Assembly: GCA_963821495.1 (NCBI GenBank)
Contig: CAWGEA010000003.1
Coordinates: 992,001 to 1,056,000 of the forward strand
Length of the DNA: 64,000 bases
From: AC-32 sp963821495
Lineage (GTDB): Bacteria; Actinomycetota; Thermoleophilia; Gaiellales; Gaiellaceae
Direction: 5' to 3'
Below are positions 63,774-64,000 of the stretch, piece after piece. The position numbers and the translations under genes were made by a program. The notes under the pieces were generated by a model. It saw only the letters and a program-made list of their open reading frames with translations, had not been told where the DNA came from and did no database searches. Each line of letters opens with the position of its first letter. The stretch's first letter is position 1.

Positions 63774-64000
63774 CTACTGAGCGTCCGCAGCCAGTGGCTT
63801 CAACTCCCGCAGCTGAGCAAGCTGCTTGAGCGCCTTCGTCTCGAGTTGGCGCGCTCGCTCGCGCGAAAACCCGAACCGCCGGCCGATCTCCTCCAGCGTC
63901 TTCGGCTCGGTGCCGTGGAGGCCGAAGCGGAGCACGATCACTGTGTGCTCGCGTTCGCCGAGCAGCGCCAGGGCCTCTCCGAGCGCCTCGTCGCGCAACT
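63774..64000 (-). CDS. Sigma-70 family RNA polymerase factor, C-terminal fragment (region 4)
   Basis: The frame is open to the window edge and ends with TAG at 63774-63776. The visible 75 residues are a sigma region 4 of the RpoD/primary-like class: LALLGEREHTVIVLRFGLHGTEPKTLEEIGRRFGFSRERARQLETKALKQLAQL. The helix-turn-helix FGFSRERARQLE recognises the -35 element. The longer RFGLHG loop and RERARQ motif distinguish it from ECF factors. The rest of the gene lies beyond base 64000, so whether it is the housekeeping factor or a group 2 or 3 paralogue cannot be told. Confidence 0.85.
   Translation of the reverse strand, partial: LRDEALGEALALLGEREHTVIVLRFGLHGTEPKTLEEIGRRFGFSRERARQLETKALKQLAQLRELKPLAADAQ

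Noticed and set aside
1..64000. tRNA, rRNA, insertion sequences, integrases or attachment sites
   Set aside because: No cloverleaf-like sequence, rRNA signature, transposase motif or flanking inverted repeats were recognised by eye. A covariance-model scan would be needed to exclude a tRNA with certainty.

Overview
This is a very GC-rich, densely packed bacterial chromosome segment with no mobile elements, CRISPR arrays or RNA genes that I could see. Gene families and order point to an actinobacterium: rplM-rpsI-glmM-glmS followed by acpS-nnr-alr, a GuaB3-type IMP dehydrogenase, HU, LysM and D,D-carboxypeptidase, MarR and SARP regulators, and very many GTG starts. The recurring collagen-like leader, the leaderless promoters and the seleno-redoxins would fit a soil Thermoleophilia (Gaiellales/Solirubrobacterales) lineage, but that placement is inference.

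Layout. 1-8100: tail of a sarcosine-oxidase-like gene, a secreted propeller, homogentisate dioxygenase, HAD and degenerate metallo-beta-lactamase-like proteins, a DNA glycosylase, and a tight run GNAT - GST - alpha/beta hydrolase - rhodanese closed by a terminator. 8100-11900 (minus): a secreted protein, a branched-chain amino-acid-type binding protein and a CocE/PepX-like hydrolase. 11930-16750: murI-rph-mgtC-rdgB, a BrkB protein, small proteins and pyrE. 16800-24920: HU, pyrF, LysM, D,D-carboxypeptidase, PfkB kinase, a collagen-stalk protein with seven C-terminal repeats, guaB3 and guaA. 24920-34730: phospholipase D-like, uracil-DNA glycosylase, rplM-rpsI-glmM-glmS, a LysE exporter, a permease-YHS fusion, MreB and a proline iminopeptidase. 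34770-41900: a duplicated secreted protein, arfB, a frameshifted lipoprotein, HAD, acpS-nnr-alr, a CCA-adding-like enzyme and a methyltransferase. 41970-47610: a SelW-like selenoprotein, MarR, SDR, a large subtilase and fabI. 47718-55507: a SARP-UspA regulator operon with a Ser/Thr kinase-ATPase, divergent from a 1049-residue repeat protein. 55755-64000: membrane protein, a selenocysteine peroxiredoxin, propeller, M14 peptidase, an ECF sigma-propeller fusion, a DUF4239 protein and the 3' end of a sigma-70 gene.

Most notable points. Two selenoprotein genes carry an in-frame UGA at the redox-active position (41974-42189 and 57814-58272), each followed by a short hairpin with GU in its loop. About twenty genes have a TANNNT-like hexamer ending 6-9 bases before a GTG or ATG start, which indicates widespread leaderless transcription. 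Three GTTG heptamers with an 11-bp period lie between the SARP regulator gene and the large repeat protein, a typical SARP operator geometry. Neither the selenium machinery (selA, selB, selC, selD) nor any tRNA gene was found in the window.

Coordinates were derived by hand from the sequence. Motif residue numbers are close estimates. No database search was possible.
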